NCBI GenBank assembly: GCA_050084985.1
Contig: JBITNC010000001.1
Span: 176,018,001 to 176,082,000, forward strand
Source of the DNA: Nageia nagi
Lineage: Eukaryota; Pinophyta
DNA: 64,000 nucleotides
Reading direction: 5' to 3'
The notes beneath the pieces were generated by a model. That model had not been told where the DNA came from. It made no database searches and saw only the letters and a list, made by a program, of their open reading frames with translations. Positions 1-11,239 of the stretch are shown one piece after another. The first letter of the stretch is position 1. Each line of letters begins with the position of its first letter. The translations under genes were made by a program, and so were the position numbers.

Positions 1-959
1 TTTTAAAGGAATCCTAACCTTTTACAAAAGTTCTCTCAAAATAAGCATTAAGATCAAGAATGAGACAAGGAACCTTGTGCCACTTAATCCTCTAAAGAAA
101 TCACAAAAAACCAAACCAAGCTTCATTGTAGCCCACTTTTAACAAGAGATAAAATAAGTAAAAATTAACTAAGGTTTCACTATAGCCATATGAAACACTT
201 CAAATGACACTTCAAGTAACTACCCAAATATACATTGATTTCTCATTTCATCCACTAATTCCTTGATAATCTATTGTAGGGTATCCATTATCTTGAGCAT
301 TACTTCTAACATCTTGAGGATAATTCCTTTCTAGAAGGTAATCATATGAGTGGCTTCTATAGTGGGGTCATTCTGCACATCCTTATTATTCTCCATTGGG
401 TAGTCTAAGTTACATGTTTCTCCTAGAGTCATAATTCCTTTCTACTAACTACTATAAGTTACCTTAGTGTCCTCACCTCCCACTAATGGATTTTTATTAC
501 CCTCCTCCTCCTTTATCTCCTCCTCTACCTCTAAAGGTTCTATAGTCCAATCAAGGTCCTCCCTCTTTACATTTTTGGCTAACCTCGACCTTGAAATCTA
601 TATAAGAGCTAAGCATAAGTTTGGATTGAGTGAATGGCTAAAATCAATCTTATCTATGATCTTTCTCTTATGTATGAAATTCTTGAAGATTATCTTCATC
701 AAACCTTAATGGATCGACACCTCACACCTTCATCTTTGGACATCCTCTACTATTTTGTTTAACTTATTGTACATGAAAGTTGAGATATTCATATTTAGGT
801 TACAAACATGGTTAATCAAATCAAAATTAAAATTATAGAGCTAATATTAGAAGGTAACCATATTTATGTACTAAATTATCACCTTCACAACCTCTCTCAT
901 GGCTTTAATGGAGAATCTCAAGGAACACCTCTTTTTTCATGGGGTAGAGGAGATTCACT

Positions 960-1700
960 TGCCCCAAACTTAATGAGCTCCATCTTGAGACTATGATTAT
1001 CTCTATGAACTAGCAAACTAGTAACTTATGCTAGAAGAGCTTAATTCACTTTGAACTCAAGCCCAAATATCTTCACTAATCCTCCACTATAACTTGCAAC
1101 AAATTAATGAGAGAGTCTATCCTCATGCCCATAAAATTTTTCTAAAAACTCTAAGAGTCCACCTTGTTCTAGAACTTTTTGAACTTCAAAGCTACATTCA
1201 CCACAAGATGCTAAGTATTATCTTTCTAAAACATTCCATGTCTACCCTCTTCTGATATTACTAGGCTTTCAGGCTCTAGGTAAGGCTCCATGGGCACATT
1301 ATAGATTCTCTTCAAAGCTATTTTCAACATAAGATGCCAAGCAATAGTTTTCACTATATACCTATCATACATGCTACCATTGTTAATATAACATATTGGG
1401 TCACCTTGATCTAGCTCAATCTAGCAACTGATTATAATAGGTCATGAAGAACCTATGACTAATTCCCAAATTAAATTTATTGCATGAATGATAGCTACAA
1501 GGGGGTCAATGGGATGTCTGATGTCTTCCATATGTCATTCCTTTCCTTCCTTCCATGATTGGTATGAAGGGGAAAAAAATAAGGCATCCCCTCTCAATCC
1601 CATCTACACTACAAATAGCCAAATCATCTTTTCAAGTGCTCTTCAAGAAGGACCATGCCATCATGGTAACTTTTCCCTCTAGTGAGCTAGGGCTTTTTAG
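960..1700 (-). pseudogene. Unrecognised protein-like relic (copy 1)
   Basis: Read on the minus strand, this stretch gives a broken but coherent translation matching 43,807-44,508 in copy 2. Shared pieces include VDGIERGCLI and PICYINNG followed by MYDRY. Several stops and at least one frameshift interrupt it. I do not recognise the family. The matching frames show that it predates the block duplication, and better amino-acid than nucleotide agreement in the shared pieces suggests it was once coding. It could be part of an old retroelement, but no RT, integrase or zinc-knuckle motif is visible. Confidence 0.35.
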
Positions 1701-1799
1701 ACAACACCAAATTCCATGTTTCCCCAACTTCCCTATCTCACTCTATGGATCCCTCCTTCCACTTACATAGAACCTAAAAGTCTTCATGACCCTTAGATA

Positions 1800-3431
1800 A
1801 TATTCTAAAAATATATGCCACTTCCATACCATTACCTCCTTTTTCTCCTGTTGATATTAGTTGTCTTGTTATACATAAGAACTTGTAATTTTATTTAAAT
1901 AATTTTTATAATAGTATTAAATGAATGATATCTTTTAAATTCAATAGTTTATAAGACATTCAAATTTTTTTTAGAGATAAAATAAATATCATTTATGTAT
2001 TTAAAATATTATTTTCAACAAAATTAAGATTCATAATAAAATTGTTAAATTTATTTTGATTATCTTGGTTTAATAATTCATGGATCACATTGTAATTACA
2101 AATATCATTATAGGTTTATCTAATGTATTTGTATAACATAAATTGACTTGTACAAAATATATTAAAATATTATTATTTATTATTATTCATATAAAATAGT
2201 ATTTTTTAAAGTGATTTATTTCATTATGTTCAAAAGAAACCAATAAAGTCAATTATATGAAAGTGAAAGCATTTTGGTTCCCTCTACTCTATGTTAGCAA
2301 ACACAAATACAAAGAAATAACAACTTCCTCTATTTGTTTTTTCTCTTTCCTTCATCTATTACCTACATTCCTCCATTTTCTAAACAAACAAAATGAAAAT
2401 AAATTGAAAATGCATAAATAATTTCATTATTTATAAAACTATGAAAATAATCAATTAATACAAATAAACTATAATAAAAAGTGAGGACAACCAAAAGGTA
2501 CAAAAAAAATCAACCTTTCAATTATTCTTATTTATCATACATAAAAAGATGAACTTCATTTAAGTAATTTATAACTTATATATAAATCATCCATTTATTT
2601 GATTTTTGTAATTAAGTATACATAGTAATAAAATATTTTAATTGATTTGTATGTTTAGCATTAATAATATATAATAACCATCCACTTTCTTATTATTTAT
2701 ATTATACTTGTAACTATATTGAAGTGACTTCTATGATATCCTACGGTATATTATTTATTCAATTTCTATGATGAAGTCAATTGGTATACACAAGAAACAT
2801 TCCATATGCTAAATCTTTGTAATGGACCCAAAAATAGATTTTTCACTATATAATTAAAAAATATATTTAAATATTTTTTTGGTTATGCATATAAAAAAAT
2901 ATTATTTAAATGATTTGGACCATTATTTTCTTTGACAATATTGGAATTTGAAAATTTATAAAATGATTGAAAAAATACTAAAACATGAAACATGAAACAA
3001 GCCAAACCCTAAAGGAGGTTCATGGCCATCCTTTCAATTATTCACAAGATAACTAATTAATTAAATTATTCACAAGATAAATATATTATTTGTTAAATAC
3101 ATGAAACCCATCCACACAACTAAATTATTCTAGTTGGAAGAATACATGAACCAATGTTTCATATAAAACAAGAATAATATCATACAAAAATCAATCTAAA
3201 GAAATTATAACATAAATTTCTATTAATATAGTACCCATATGAAGTAGCAAGGTATTTAGATAACTAGTGAAGATAGAACAAAGTGGTTAGTATAGATACA
3301 AAATGGATGGAATAATGAGACATACAAATTTTCAATACAAAAGGTTTGCTCTTTCACCTATTCTTAATTCATTTTAATTCATTTTAAGTATCTTTAATAT
3401 ATTAACTGTTACAATGATCAAGGTTTAAGTG
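1800..3431. other. AT-rich non-coding stretch shared by both copies
   Basis: No open frame of interest, RNA gene or element end is visible. The stretch aligns to 44,690-46,077 in copy 2 with numerous small indels. It is probably old intergenic DNA. Confidence 0.6.
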
Positions 3432-4749
3432 AAAGCAAAGCATACAATTGACCAAATAATTATAATAAAAGTAAAAAACTTAAAATTTACATTTTTTTGA
3501 ATGTCACATAAAAAAAAGAAAAAAAATCAATGTCACTATTCAACCTATAGCCTATATAACTAGAGCAATTTTCTAGCCTCTTGGATAGAATAAAAAGCTA
3601 GTATAAAGCTAAAATTTGTAGATATAATACACTTTTAGATAGAACATTGATTTGATGTACTCTACATTCAATTGCATACATATAGTTGTTGAACATATTT
3701 GAATCTATATAATCTAGAATGCTACTTGAACAACATTGAGATGTACAAGATACACATATGAAAAATAATACAATATGAGAATACAAACCTCATTAATGTA
3801 GAAATTATTGGATAATGTAATTCATTTACAAATACTTGTATTATTGTAATATAAATGAGAAAAATTAGCTTCCATACATAATTTTGGCAATATTAGGATT
3901 TATGATAATAGTAACCTTCATAAATATATGTTAAACAAAACTAACCTATAATACATGAACAAAATATCCATCTAACTATTTAATGCAAGTAGGCATTGTA
4001 ACTAACATTAACATAATAAAATCTACACAAATTAGAAGCTTATAAAAATTAAATTAATATAATCTAGAGTTTCCAAATATATTGAAGCTTAAATTGGCCA
4101 AATAAGAGATAAGTGGCTTTAAATTGGTGAATTATGAAATCAAAACTTTCACTATTCATAAATGCAATGCTTGGATCTTTACAAGTTTTTGTTGATATCA
4201 AGTTATACCTCCTTATTTATGCCCTTTTTTCCTTATCCCCTTAAAAAGATTTAGCAAGAAATAGTAAATATTAAACTAATTCTATAGAAATGAGTAGAAT
4301 AAAGTTATAGGAGACTTGGTCCAAAATATTTGTATGAAACATAACATTGATAAGATGAAAACTCGATAAACATTTTGATAAAATAATCAATCACATGTCT
4401 AACCTAGAAGAGTTGAAGAGAAAAGATCTAGAGTTTCTTACATATTTATAACATAAAACTTTTATTGATCAAGAACTATTTTCTTCTAATTTCTATACAC
4501 TTGTCTACATCTCTACTTTCTCCTCTTCCTCTATTGAAAATAAAATATACATGAATAATAAACATAATTATTTTTTTATTAAGATATTTAATATTGATTA
4601 ATTTCTATATATATCTATTAATGTCTAACTTGCATCATCATCTAAATCAAATCTTCTTGCACATCTCATTTGCATCTCATTTTTACAACTTCTATTCAAT
4701 AAATTATTAACATTTACAGTAACTTTTACATCTTCTATGCAAATATGGT
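3432..4749. other. 1.3 kb present only in copy 1 (deleted from copy 2)
   Basis: The sequence on both sides is continuous in copy 2, where aagtg joins directly to ttttgtcaattt at about 46,078. In copy 1 the two edges share gtg, so a deletion in copy 2 by short-homology end joining is the simplest reading. No terminal repeats or target-site duplication frame the extra DNA, which argues against a transposon insertion. No coding content is recognised. Confidence 0.55.
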
Positions 4750-5290
4750 GTTTTTTCAATTGCACATGTTTAGATAAAGATGGTTTGTTCATATTTTAGA
4801 TGGTTCTTCTCTAAATTGATCAATTTAGGACTCTCAATCTTTAGGCATATAGGTGATGTGAATCTACCTTAAGGTAAATATCTATGGAGTCTTTTTACTA
4901 TAAAATTTATAGGCCAAGAAACCATCCTTCTCAAAAGATCTAATATGAATTTAATATAATCTTATTTTATAATAGAATAATTGAAGAATTCATCCACTTT
5001 TTTCTTTGAATGTGCCTAATTAACATCATTATAATCAACATTTTTATTTACTTAGATTTTACATTATTCAAATTGATGGCTTCCTTTTTAAAAATATTGA
5101 TATATAGTTTGCTAGAGAGGAGATTGGTAGACCTATTGCTACTTCTATGTATTAAAAAAGTTTCAATACAAAATAAACAAGGTGAATTCAATATAGAGAT
5201 CAACTTATTTTATTATCCTTCTAAAATCCCTTTCATATGAATGTTTGAGGGAATAGACTACTCTATTTGAACATTGATAGTCCTCACACC
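4750..5290. other. AT-rich stretch, shared with 46,078-46,615
   Basis: This aligns to copy 2 up to about 5,285, where the copies diverge. No gene or element end is recognised. Confidence 0.5.
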
Positions 5291-6980
5291 ATTTAATGAC
5301 TATATCATATGTTGTTATGTGTGATTGTTCCACTATGACACTTTATTCAAGATGACCTTATATGTCTTGTCATGCACCAAAGTCAACTCTCATCCTAGTT
5401 GTATCATAGTCACACCTTCAAATGTTAGGGCAAAATAGAATCATTTATCATTTATCATGTATCATGTATCATGTTTTATCATTTGTTCCACCATGATGTT
5501 TTGATAGGATGATCTTATACAACCTATCATGTGCCAAAACTATCTCTAATTCTAATCGATTCATGTTGTGGTTAGTCCCACCATATCAACTTGTTGTATC
5601 ATTACACCTTGATCATTTGTTAGCATCCTTTGCTTTCCATTCAACATGGGACAAAGTTATCCTTAACATATCTTGCTTTCTATTCAACATAGGGTAAGAT
5701 CATCATTGTCATCATCATGTCAAAATAAGATCATTGCAACTATTATTTTTCTTTTCTTTGCATTAAACATGGGGTAAAGATTCACTTTGGTAGCACAATC
5801 ATATGTTTAAGCATGATTCACCTCAAGTCCCAAGCATTTTACAATAATTATTTAGCTTGGTCACCTTTGCATTGACCATGTCTTTAGTAGTGTATAGAAT
5901 TTGTCCCTTAGCATGCGATAGGTTTGCATACAACCACATCACATTGAATGTCAATAAGATCATTATCATCTTCATCATCTCATCATCTTATCATGTGTTC
6001 TTATATCATTTTATTAGTTTGTTGTCATTCATATTGTTAGCTTTTGAGTTGAGTCTCACTTTATGATGCTTTGCAAAACTCAACCCAAAAGGGGGCATCT
6101 ATAAGCATCTAAAAAACACATTTTTTATGTTGTTTACAATGTCATGTTGTACCTTATGGTCACCCATCACACCTTATGGTCTTTCATCACCATCTTTGGT
6201 CATTTTTGGTCTTTTATCATAATCATTCCTTAGTGGAACAACTATGCAAATCATTTGAATGATCCTAAATATCATTTTTTTAATGGATTATAGCTCAAAA
6301 TCCATTTTTTTCCTTCATAATTTTTTTAGTCTTGCTCCTTATGCATGCCCAGATAGAAGTGGTGCACCAAAAGTACACTCAGTAGGACATGTTAGCTAGT
6401 TTAACACCTTATTTTCCACCTTTGACTTTGGGGTATCCTCCACATGTCCTCCATGTCCATTCTATCTAGTAAACCAAGCAAGTCTCCCTCCCTTGGTCAC
6501 TTAGCACTCTATCATTTTGGCTAAGGAATAACTCTAATGAGCTAAGAACAAAGAACTAACTAACCATTATTGAGGAGCTCTAAGCCATGCAAATTTGAAC
6601 ATGTCTTGATCTTTCTTATAGGTGTTGGAGAGCTTTCTTAGAGCACATTGGAGCCATTGGAGCACTTGTATCCTTTGTACATAATGTTTTCATGCATTTG
6701 TGTGTGCATGCACTATATTTCTAGGCTAGATACATGTTAGTTTAGTTTCTTTTTATCATTTGATAATTTTTTTAGAATAGCATGAGCATGTCATATTACA
6801 TTGAAAGCATTCTCTTGCTTTATCATGCCCAATTGATTATGGGATGAGGGATATACAATCTATCAAGGAGGTTTACACCTCTCTTGAACACATTCTAGGG
6901 TCTTAAGGGACTAGAATGCTAAGATCCCTACTAACACTTATCTTCTTGCAAGTCTAGATCATCCATATCATCCATCAAAC
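5290..6980. mobile_element. Probable LTR-retrotransposon debris, plus strand
   Basis: This is part of the segment found only in copy 1. A run aaaagggggc at 6,087-6,096 resembles the polypurine tract that precedes the 3' LTR of plant LTR elements, which would make the DNA after about 6,100 an LTR. The 5' part (5,320-5,800) holds degenerate direct repeats: two units around a gatga(c/t)ctta core near 5,350 and 5,510, and the phrase cattcaacat with a following g-run near 5,638, 5,679 and 5,763. No coding domain is recognised, and the LTR ends could not be placed. Confidence 0.3.
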
Positions 6981-6989
6981 ACATAAATA

Positions 6990-7405
6990 TCAAGAAACAT
7001 TTTAGATGTTATAGATTGGTATCCAATAGGACCAAATGAGTGGTTTTGGATGCTCACACTTTGTATGTGGTCTCCAAGATCTCCCATGCCTCCTTAGTAG
7101 TCTTACACTCTATAATTTTGGAGAATATGGACACATCTATCCTAGACTAGATGACAAAAATGCCTTGGCATCCTTCTTATAGTTCTCCAACACTTATTTC
7201 TTCTCATCTATAGTCATGGATACAAAGGTAACTTCATTTGAGTTGGTAAAACCTTAAGGTCTGTAGGTATTGAGAGATAAGAAATATCTTCATTTGAATG
7301 CATCAATACTCATAATGGTCTCCATTGAAAATGTAAATATGCAATTGTAGTGAATTTCCTATCTTCAAATCCATTTAACCCAATAAATCTTCCACTCTGA
7401 TACCA
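6990..7405 (-). pseudogene. Copia-type gag N-terminal relic with PBS
   Basis: On the minus strand, downstream of a primer binding site at 7,394-7,405, broken frames give pieces typical of the plant Copia gag (UBN2-like) region, such as VLENYKKDAKAF and later KTAKEAWEIL-like residues, with several stops. Gag binds RNA and builds the virus-like particle in active elements. Only the first 130 or so codons remain, and the relic ends abruptly near 6,990 against unrelated DNA. Identification rests on the PBS, the LTR edge and these short peptide matches. Confidence 0.5.
7394..7405 (-). other. Primer binding site (initiator Met tRNA type)
   Basis: Read on the minus strand this is tggtatcagagt, one base from the usual plant Copia PBS tggtatcagagc. 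It lies two bases from an LTR edge at 7,408. Confidence 0.65.
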
Positions 7406-7407
7406 AT

Positions 7408-7860
7408 TGAAGATTTTGAAAAAAATATAATGTGTAGAGCTAGAATACAATAACGCTTTCCATAGGTGGAATAAAATATCAGGAAAAAATTGGATACCAA
7501 CATATATTTGCATTGCAGAGAAGTGAAAAATATTACATGACTCTCTTGGAGCTAAAAACAAAACATAAACCTATGTTGTTTTCTTCTTTATTATCTTCTT
7601 TATGCATAAGCTATCTATATTTATACTAAGATAAAATATCATATGCACATAACTTGGTCAAAAATAAATTTAAATGCAACATGGGATCTATGCACGCATT
7701 CTGCTATCCTTTCTATAGATAGTAGAGGAAGCCCATGCCTTTATTATTTTCATGACATATAAAAAATATTAAATGGTTGCAGAAGGTAGAATAACCATTT
7801 TTGTACAAAAAATTAATGTCGATGTTCATATATTAATGTTGATAGTTGAGCATTTAATTA
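7408..7860 (-). mobile_element. Copia 5' LTR remnant (outer end uncertain)
   Basis: The LTR edge (tg in plus, CA on the minus strand) abuts the PBS. A TATA-like tataaata lies on the minus strand near 7,617-7,624, which suits a U3-R boundary for a minus-strand element. The outer boundary near 7,860 is a guess because no second LTR or TSD is visible. Confidence 0.4.
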
Positions 7861-8395
7861 TGACATAGAAATCCCTTAAAATGATTTTCTAGAGTTTTGA
7901 TCTAAGTTTTGGAGAAAGAGTGATGTCATTATGTAATAAGACCCAAGGTCCAAGGTTTAAAATGATGATATCATTCACCCAAAATAATGGGTGTAATAAG
8001 TCCTAGGAAAAGAAGACCCAAATTCAGAGGAAACATTACCTGAAGAAAGAAATCCCAAAGTGAGATGAATAAAGCTTGGAGAAGGTAGTCCCACTTTAGG
8101 AGTGGACAAGGAATAGACATTGGTAATGCCTAGAGGAAGAGAACTATAATACTCAAAGATGGAGCCTAGATAATAAAATGGGAGCCCAAAGATAACAAAG
8201 AAAGAGCCTAGAGACACAAAGCTCAGAGTTCACTAGTAATGCCTAGGAATGGAGATTAACTTTTTTCAAAACTTTTCCTCTTCAATCTCTAAATCCTTCA
8301 AAAATAAATAAAAAATAAAGAAAATAATGAAAATATAAGTAGAAAGATAAATATAAAAAGTAAATCCATGGCTATGACATACAAATAGAAGAAAA
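7860..8395. other. Stretch without recognised content
   Basis: I see no gene, terminal repeat or RNA gene. The composition becomes strongly A-rich from about 8,280. Confidence 0.4.
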
Positions 8396-8580
8396 CTTGA
8401 AACAAGTAAATTGAAAAAATAAATTCAATATTGATATACACTTTAGAACTCAAAAAAATAATTAAAACAAGTAAACTAAAAAACAAATCCAATATTGACA
8501 TGACCTCCATAACTCCTTAAAAGAAAAGTTAAACCAAGTAAACTAAAAAATAATTCCCAAATTAATATGCCCTTCGAACT
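8395..8580. repeat. Three degenerate tandem repeats of about 68 bp
   Basis: The phrase aacaagtaaa(c/t)t followed by an A-run and aatattgat recurs at about 8,400, 8,466 and 8,534. The third unit is the most diverged. Confidence 0.6.
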
Positions 8581-8870
8581 CCTTTTATTCTCATATACTC
8601 TTCAATGATTAGTTTTATTCCAATTCATCCACTCTTCAATAGCCACTTTTGTCTAACTCATTCAAATTCAAAAATTTCATCCCAATAAATATCTTAATCA
8701 TGATGAGGTGTACTAATATAGATTTTCTTTTTCATTTTAATATTTAATAATATAAGTATTGACATAAAGTTGTTATTCTTTCTTGTAAAGAATATTCTAA
8801 TTACATATTTTATTTTAGATTTCATTTGTTTAATATTAACTTTATAATTCTTTTCTCTTATATTATTTGA

Positions 8871-8907
8871 AATTTGATTTAAATATCTTTTTGTGATAAA
8901 AAAATTG

Positions 8908-8968
<61 letters not shown>

Positions 8969-9640
8969 AGTAAGGAAGCACATAGTGTAACTCTCATGAG
9001 AGTAAGAAGCAAACAATAAAGAGTATCAAATACAATAAACCTTAGAGAGACATAAATTTTACATATAGAGAGTGAAGGGGATTGTTCAACATTTGAGGTC
9101 AAAAATGAATTCTTGATATTACAACTAGAAGAAGTAAGCCTAGTAGGTTTAGTAGTGACATACTGATAGGGATCCTTCTAGAGTCTTTAGTTAATGTGAT
9201 ACTTTTAATTTGTAATTTCCTATTATTGAACAAAGTTGTGATAATTTTGGTACTCATTATGCTATAGGGTTTGTTGGCAATCACATTGTATATATATTTA
9301 AAATTTGATTTAAATATCTTTTGGTGATAAAAAATCATAAATAGGACTTAAGGAAAGTATATATAATAGTAAGGAAGCACATGGTGCAACTTTGATGTAT
9401 AAGAGTAAGAAGCAAATACAAAAGTGTATCGAATACAATAAGTCTTAAAGAGACATAAAGTTTACATATAGGTTTAGAAAGAATTAACCCTAGTAGGTTT
9501 AGTAGTAACATACTAACAAGTGATCCTTCTAGAGTCTTTAGTTAATGTGATACTTTTAATTTTAATTTATTGAAATTGGAAAAAATATGTGATAAGTTTG
9601 GAACTCATTATGGTATGGGATCTATTGGTGATCACTTTCT
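8871..9640. repeat. Tandem duplication of about 0.4 kb containing a TA microsatellite
   Basis: Two units, about 8,871-9,295 and 9,296-9,640, share aaatttgatttaaatatctt, gtaaggaagcacat, ctagtaggtttagtagt and cttctagagtctttagtta in the same order. The first unit carries the long TA tract, and the second has almost none at that place. Confidence 0.8.
8909..8966. repeat. (TA)29 microsatellite
   Basis: This is an uninterrupted run of 29 TA dinucleotides. Confidence 0.97.
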
Positions 9641-9699
9641 ATCTGAGGTGGGTGACTTAGTGTATCACATTTTTTATCTTCAAAATTTATCTAGGATTT

Positions 9700-10560
9700 C
9701 AAAGTGTGGGAACCCTTGAGTAAGCAATGAAACAAACCTTAAATTTCATGATAGATTAAGCAAATGAATATGAAATGCTATTTAATATTTGGTTCCATGT
9801 TATATAGTTTACATATACATGAATCTTTAGGGATATGATGATTTTTCTTAATACATGGCATGAGAAAATTCTTATCTAGCTAAGGGGAAATGAAAACCAT
9901 ATGATATATATTGCTTGATATAATCAAGGATAAAAATACAACCATTATCTAGTCTCATGAAAGATTGAAGAAAATGCAAGAGCTTTGGTGAAATCTATTT
10001 TCCTAGTTCAATCTATTTTGTCCTCAAATACACTAAGTAAATTTCCTCCTTGGTCATTATGTTCATATTTCTAGTAGAAGGATTAGAGGTCCTCTCTTGG
10101 TGTTGAGAGAGTCACTCGATACCTAGGCCTATGGATTAGATGAGATAGATGGTTTTTGAGTACAAACACTAGTAAATACCTTTACTTGCAAGTTGCATTG
10201 AGGATTTGAGTGCTAAGAGAGGGTATATATCATTAGCACAAAAAATAGCTTTGGTGGAGGCCAATTTGAGGTGGATTTGAAGGTATTAGCTACTACTATA
10301 TGTAGTTTTGGTGGTGGGTTTAAGGGGAAATTTTAACCCTCTATCATAAATCATAAGGTGACAAGGAGAAATTGCCCCTCCATCTTACCAAAAATAAAAT
10401 AACAAAAGTTTGTACAAGATTATGCAGGCTATTTCATTTTGGAGGGGGTAGACCAAGGATTATCATGGGAATTTGGAGAGAGGGGAGGAGACAAGAGGAG
10501 AGGAGGAGAGTGGGGAGAGGGAGGAGGAAAGGAGAGTTCTAATGAGGCTTGATAATATAA
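9700..10560. other. Shared intergenic stretch with a purine tract
   Basis: It aligns to 47,371-48,250 in copy 2. No coding content is recognised. At its end (10,474-10,537) lies a nearly pure G/A tract. Confidence 0.6.
10474..10537. repeat. Purine-rich (GGA/GA) tract, copy 1
   Basis: Only two or so pyrimidines occur in about 64 bases of G and A. The counterpart in copy 2 is 48,155-48,235, longer and differently arranged. Tracts of this kind can adopt triplex structure; that is general knowledge and not shown here. Confidence 0.8.
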
Positions 10561-11239
10561 GGGTGAGGCACATTATTCCATATTTTGCACACATATCTTA
10601 ATGCTTTTTTCAAAAATCCATTTTTTGCATAAGTTGGGATCATTGTATACCATGAAGTTCAATGGTACCTCAAGATTCCTAGGTTTTTTCACTAAAAATA
10701 CACTTCATGCATAATATCATGCAATCATTGCTAACCATGAAACTATATTTGCATAATGCATCTTATCCAAAAATTCTTAATCTTTTTGTATTCTTCCACA
10801 TTTTATGTACATGTCTATCATGATGTTCAAAATCCAAACATTCCAAATATAAACATTATGTAGACACTTTCATACATCCAATTCATGTTTTATGAGTATT
10901 TTGGTAGTGAATTTAAATGGACCCTCAATAGTCTTAGGGCTTTTCTTAGAAAATCCATTGTGTATATAGTGCAATCATAACAAACCATGAAATTGTGTTT
11001 ACATCATGAATTTTATCAAAAAATTCTTGAGCCTTGTGTATTCTTCCATATATTACATGCATGTATATCAAAGCATTCAAAACCTAAACACTTAAATCAC
11101 AAGCACCATGTAGACACATACACACATCCAATTTAGGTTTTATGATTATTTTGGTAGTGAAGTTCAATGGTCCCTCAATAGTCCTAGGGCTTTTCTTTGA
11201 AAACCTATTTTGTTCATATCATGTAATCATTGCAAACTA

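Noticed and set aside
7310-7561. Minus-strand 83-codon ORF across the Copia PBS
   Set aside because: It crosses the LTR/PBS border, so it is fortuitous.
467-8217. Scattered short ORFs of 60-100 codons in the left block
   Set aside because: Their composition is what AT-rich DNA gives by chance, most are not conserved in frame in copy 2, and no domain is seen.
8694-9102. ORFs rich in Tyr-Ile repeats
   Set aside because: They are translations of the TA microsatellite.
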